Positions 12,225-14,295 of a stretch of 14,295 nucleotides of DNA are shown here, one piece after another. This DNA is from Chloroflexi bacterium 13_1_40CM_68_21 (lineage in GTDB: Bacteria; Chloroflexota; Limnocylindria; P2-11E), in NCBI GenBank assembly GCA_001917735.1, contig MNEO01000028.1, positions 1-14,295 on the forward strand, written 5' to 3'. The notes under the pieces were generated by a model. It was not told the DNA's origin and made no database searches. It worked only from the letters and a program-made list of their open reading frames with translations. The number at the start of each line of letters is the position of its first letter. Position 1 is the first letter of the stretch. The position numbers and the translations under genes were made by a program.

Positions 12225-13256
12225 ATGTCGCTTCGCGCTGAGATCGCCGAGCAGCCGCGCGTGGTGCGGCGCCTGCTGGATGAGGGCTGGCCCGAATCGC
12301 GCACGCTCGGCCACGCGCTCTCCCGCGTCGAGCACATCACCCTCGTGGCGCGAGGCTCATCGGACAACGCGGCCACCTACGGGAAGTATCTGTTTGAGAG
12401 CATCGCCGGCGTCGTGACCGCGCTGGCCGCTCCGTCGCTGGTCACCCGCTACCGGGCTCCGCCCTCGTACGCGCGTGGTGCAGTCATCGGCATCTCGCAG
12501 TCGGGCGCCTCACCGGACGTCGCCGCCGTCGTCGCGGAAGGCCGCCGCGCCGGCGCCGTCACGATCGGCATCACGAACCAGCCTCGGTCTGCGCTCGGCC
12601 GGGCCGCCGAGCATGTCTTCGCCCTGCGCGCGGGTCCGGAGCGTTCGGTCGCGGCGACGAAGACGTTCACGGCGACCTGCGTCGCGCTCGCCCTCCTCGC
12701 CGCGACCACCGCCGAGGCACGCGGCCGCAGCGCCCTCTCGCTCGCGGGTCTCGCCGAGGCGATGGACGAGGTGGTCAGCACGGAACCGGCCGCGACCCGG
12801 CTCGCCCGCGCGATCGGGCGCGCGCCCACGGTCATCGTGCTCGGGCGCGGCTACCTCTATCCGGCGGCGCTCGAGTCGGCGCTCAAAGTGAAGGAGCTCG
12901 CCCGCATCTGGGCCGAGCCATATTCGAGCGCAGACTTCGCGCACGGGCCACGCACGCTTCTCCGATCCCGGACGCCGGTGGTGCTGCTCGCGTCACGCGG
13001 CGCGACCCAGGCCGAGTCGCGCGCGCTCGTGTCATCGCTCGCCGAGAAGGGCGCGCGGGTCTACGCGATCACCAACGATGAGCGTGTTGCGGAGCGCGCC
13101 CGCGACGCGATCATGCTGCGCGCGCCGCTCTCCGAGACGCTCGTCCCGATCAGCTTCGTCGTCGCGGGGCAGCAGCTCGCCGTCGCCCTCGCGCGCCGGC
13201 ACGGGCGCGACCCGGAGCGGCCCGCCGGCCTCGCGAAGGTGACGCGGACGCTCTAG
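12225..13256 (+). CDS. SIS-domain sugar isomerase/deaminase, GlmS C-domain-like
   Basis: This 343-residue protein has two sugar-isomerase (SIS) domains in tandem. In the first are VARGSSDNAATYGKYLFE (41-58) and GISQSGASPDV (89-99), the phosphate-binding loop. In the second are VLGRGYLYPAALESALKVKE (205-224), EPYSSADFAHGP (231-242; His240 equals the GlmS ring-opening histidine region) and a C-terminal DPERPAGLAKVT tail. The N-terminal glutaminase domain of GlmS is missing, so it is more likely a glucosamine-6-phosphate deaminase/isomerase-type enzyme (AgaS/FrlB-like) than a synthase. With the nearby PIG-L deacetylase it hints at amino-sugar turnover, but the genes are not in one operon. The last 107 bp overlap the antisense XRE gene. 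Confidence 0.9.
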   Translation: MSLRAEIAEQPRVVRRLLDEGWPESRTLGHALSRVEHITLVARGSSDNAATYGKYLFESIAGVVTALAAPSLVTRYRAPPSYARGAVIGISQSGASPDVAAVVAEGRRAGAVTIGITNQPRSALGRAAEHVFALRAGPERSVAATKTFTATCVALALLAATTAEARGRSALSLAGLAEAMDEVVSTEPAATRLARAIGRAPTVIVLGRGYLYPAALESALKVKELARIWAEPYSSADFAHGPRTLLRSRTPVVLLASRGATQAESRALVSSLAEKGARVYAITNDERVAERARDAIMLRAPLSETLVPISFVVAGQQLAVALARRHGRDPERPAGLAKVTRTL

Positions 13257-13611
13257 CCGCGCGTCGCTTCTGGGGCCGGGGCGCAGCCCCTCCCGACTTC
13301 TTCGGGGGCCGGGCCGCAGGGCTCCCCGACGTCTTGGGCGCCTCCTGCGGGAGGAACTCCACCGTCACGCGATAGCCGTACGCCGCCGCGACCCGCGCGA
13401 GCGAGCGGAGCGATGGCAGGTAGCGCGGGTCCTCCATGCGTCGGAGCTGGGTCTGCGACGTGCCGAGACGTCGCGCGGCCGCGCGCTCCGAGAGACCCGC
13501 AGCGCGTCGCAGCTTGGCCACCGCTTCCGCGACAGCCGAGGCGAGCGGATCGGGCCGCTGCCCCTCCTCGGGAGGTGGTGCTACCGGTGTTGGTGGCGGC
13601 TGCTCGGGCAT
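13150..13611 (-). CDS. XRE-type helix-turn-helix protein with long basic tail
   Basis: The 153-residue product has a proline-rich lead (1-22), then an HTH of the Cro/C1 type at about 26-82: AVAEAVAKLRRAAGLSERAA, RLGTSQTQLRRMED, YLPSLRSLARVAAAYGY, RVTVEFLPQ. That pattern is common in HigA/antitoxin-like and small repressor proteins. The tail (about 95-153) is almost entirely Ala, Arg, Pro, Lys and Ser, and its last 35 or so codons lie antisense to the SIS gene. The tail may be a real histone-like DNA-binding extension or simply read-through into antisense until a stop occurs. No toxin gene is adjacent. The ATG has a weak AGGA 10 nt upstream. Confidence 0.75.
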   Translation of the reverse strand: MPEQPPPTPVAPPPEEGQRPDPLASAVAEAVAKLRRAAGLSERAAARRLGTSQTQLRRMEDPRYLPSLRSLARVAAAYGYRVTVEFLPQEAPKTSGSPAARPPKKSGGAAPRPQKRRAARASASPSRGRRAAPGRARAGARGRRRAAAPRRRS

Positions 13612-13668
13612 GGGCGCACCATCCTAAGACGCGGTCTCGCGCCAGGAAAACGGGCCGAAAATTACGTG

Positions 13669-14295
13669 TCAGGAAACGGAGAAGACGTCGAGCAGGTCGC
13701 GCTGCGCGGGATCGTAGGCGAAGAGGATCGCGCCCTCGCAACCGGCCTCGCGTGCGGCGCGCACCTGATCGCGAAGGAGCGCGCGCTCTCCGGCGTAGGC
13801 CATCAGGCCACCCCACATCCGCGTTCGCGGCGCGGCCGCGCGCGCCTTGGCAAGAAGATGTGCCACCTCCGCGGTGTCACGTCGATAGGCCATCGGGGAC
13901 AGCAGATCGATCCAACCCGCGCGCGCCCACTCGGGCCAGCGTTGCAGGACGCGATCGCGCGCGACGTCAGGGTCGGGGAAGACCGCGGCCGAGATGACGA
14001 GGCCCGGCCGGGCCGCTCGCAAGCGCTCGGCACCCTCGCGAACCAGCGCCGACACGGCCGCGTGATCGTCCGGCGACGAGGCGTAGGTGACCTGGGGGTA
14101 ACGCACGTAGTCGTAGTGGAATCCCTCGATGCGGTAGCGGGTGACGATGTCCGCGAAGACCGCGAGTGTGTGTTGGCGCGCCGCTGGGTTGGCCGGATCG
14201 GTGTAGATGCCCTCCCAATCGCTGCCGCCCACCGGGTCCAGGTACTTCACGCCCCCGGGCCGCAGCAGCCAGTCCGGATGGCGGTGGACGAGGTG
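13669..14295 (-). CDS. GHL10-like glycoside hydrolase, C-terminal part (cut by window edge)
   Basis: The frame is open to the right edge and has no convincing start, so only the last 208 codons are visible. It begins HLVHRHPDWLLRPGG, continues YLDPVGG and NPAARQHTLAVFADIVTRYR, then GFHYDYVRYP (about 58-67), ISAAVFPD, WIDLLSPMAYRRD and GAILFAYDPA. These are marks of the 'glycosyl hydrolase-like 10' TIM-barrel family (PF02638/DUF187-type), usually secreted and acting on cell-wall or exopolysaccharide. The acidic residues of the DYVRYP strand are the expected catalytic area. A GTG at 14250 falls inside the conserved core and is not the true start. It lies 57 bp upstream of the XRE gene on the same strand; the gap (13612-13668) holds an AT-rich patch but no hairpin. 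Confidence 0.88.
   Translation of the reverse strand, partial: HLVHRHPDWLLRPGGVKYLDPVGGSDWEGIYTDPANPAARQHTLAVFADIVTRYRIEGFHYDYVRYPQVTYASSPDDHAAVSALVREGAERLRAARPGLVISAAVFPDPDVARDRVLQRWPEWARAGWIDLLSPMAYRRDTAEVAHLLAKARAAAPRTRMWGGLMAYAGERALLRDQVRAAREAGCEGAILFAYDPAQRDLLDVFSVS

Noticed and set aside
12128..12376. 83-residue extension of the NERD-like membrane protein
   Set aside because: Most of it is antisense to the SIS gene and low in protein-like features; two later ATGs sit just before the membrane helices.
13150..13611. Toxin-antitoxin module with the XRE protein as antitoxin
   Set aside because: No small toxin gene lies beside it; the neighbours are a SIS enzyme and a glycosidase.

Overview
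The window is high-GC bacterial DNA (by eye well above 60 % G+C). Genes are tightly packed, stop codons overlap start codons, and several starts are GTG. Coenzyme F420 enzymes dominate the left half: two luciferase-like (LLM) oxidoreductases, one closely resembling F420-dependent glucose-6-phosphate dehydrogenase, two PPOX-fold F420 flavoproteins, and the F420-0 gamma-glutamyl ligase CofE. With a CGNR/ABATE zinc-finger regulator, a two-zinc-ribbon protein and a GHL10-like glycosidase, this suggests an F420-making Chloroflexota or actinobacterial-type organism. My leaning towards uncultured Chloroflexota is an inference. I saw no rRNA, tRNA, CRISPR array, transposase, integrase or phage gene.

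Layout. 1-745: a CGNR-type regulator behind a promoter embedded in three imperfect 19-bp direct repeats. 742-3191 (minus): an F420 cassette read in the order fgd-like LLM enzyme, Rv0121-like PPOX protein, second LLM enzyme. 3200-6228 (plus): a divergent F420 cassette whose ancestral order was small unknown protein, cofE, VOC (glyoxalase-fold) protein, PPOX protein, coupled by 4-nt start/stop overlaps. It has been disrupted by a 1198-bp direct tandem duplication (3499-4696 and 4697-5894; one base difference seen). Copy 1 therefore ends in a truncated PPOX gene, and copy 2 begins with a cofE lacking its start codon and first ten codons.

6235-7206 (minus): a secreted four-cysteine protein, an intrinsic terminator and a two-zinc-ribbon protein. 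7337-10542 (minus): response regulator, histidine kinase and two RimJ/RimL-type GNAT acetyltransferases, all tightly linked. 10578-11387 (plus): a PIG-L/LmbE deacetylase. 11384-12127 (minus): a two-helix membrane protein with a degenerate NERD-like domain. 12225-13256 (plus): a GlmS-isomerase-like SIS protein. 13150-13611 (minus): an XRE-type DNA-binding protein with a basic tail lying antisense to the SIS gene. 13669-14295 (minus): the C-terminal part of a GHL10-like glycosidase running off the right edge.

How they fit: the fgd-like enzyme would reduce F420 with glucose 6-phosphate, CofE adds the glutamate tail that makes F420 usable, and the LLM and PPOX enzymes spend F420H2. The start codons of the two F420 cassettes are separated by only 8 bp, so they probably share regulation. 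The right half is mostly ordinary signalling and carbohydrate-related genes. I found no convincing new defence or mobile system. The strongest anomalies are the duplication and its junction, the unknown protein fused by overlap to cofE, the terminator placed directly before a ribosome binding site, and the 19-bp repeats at the left edge.
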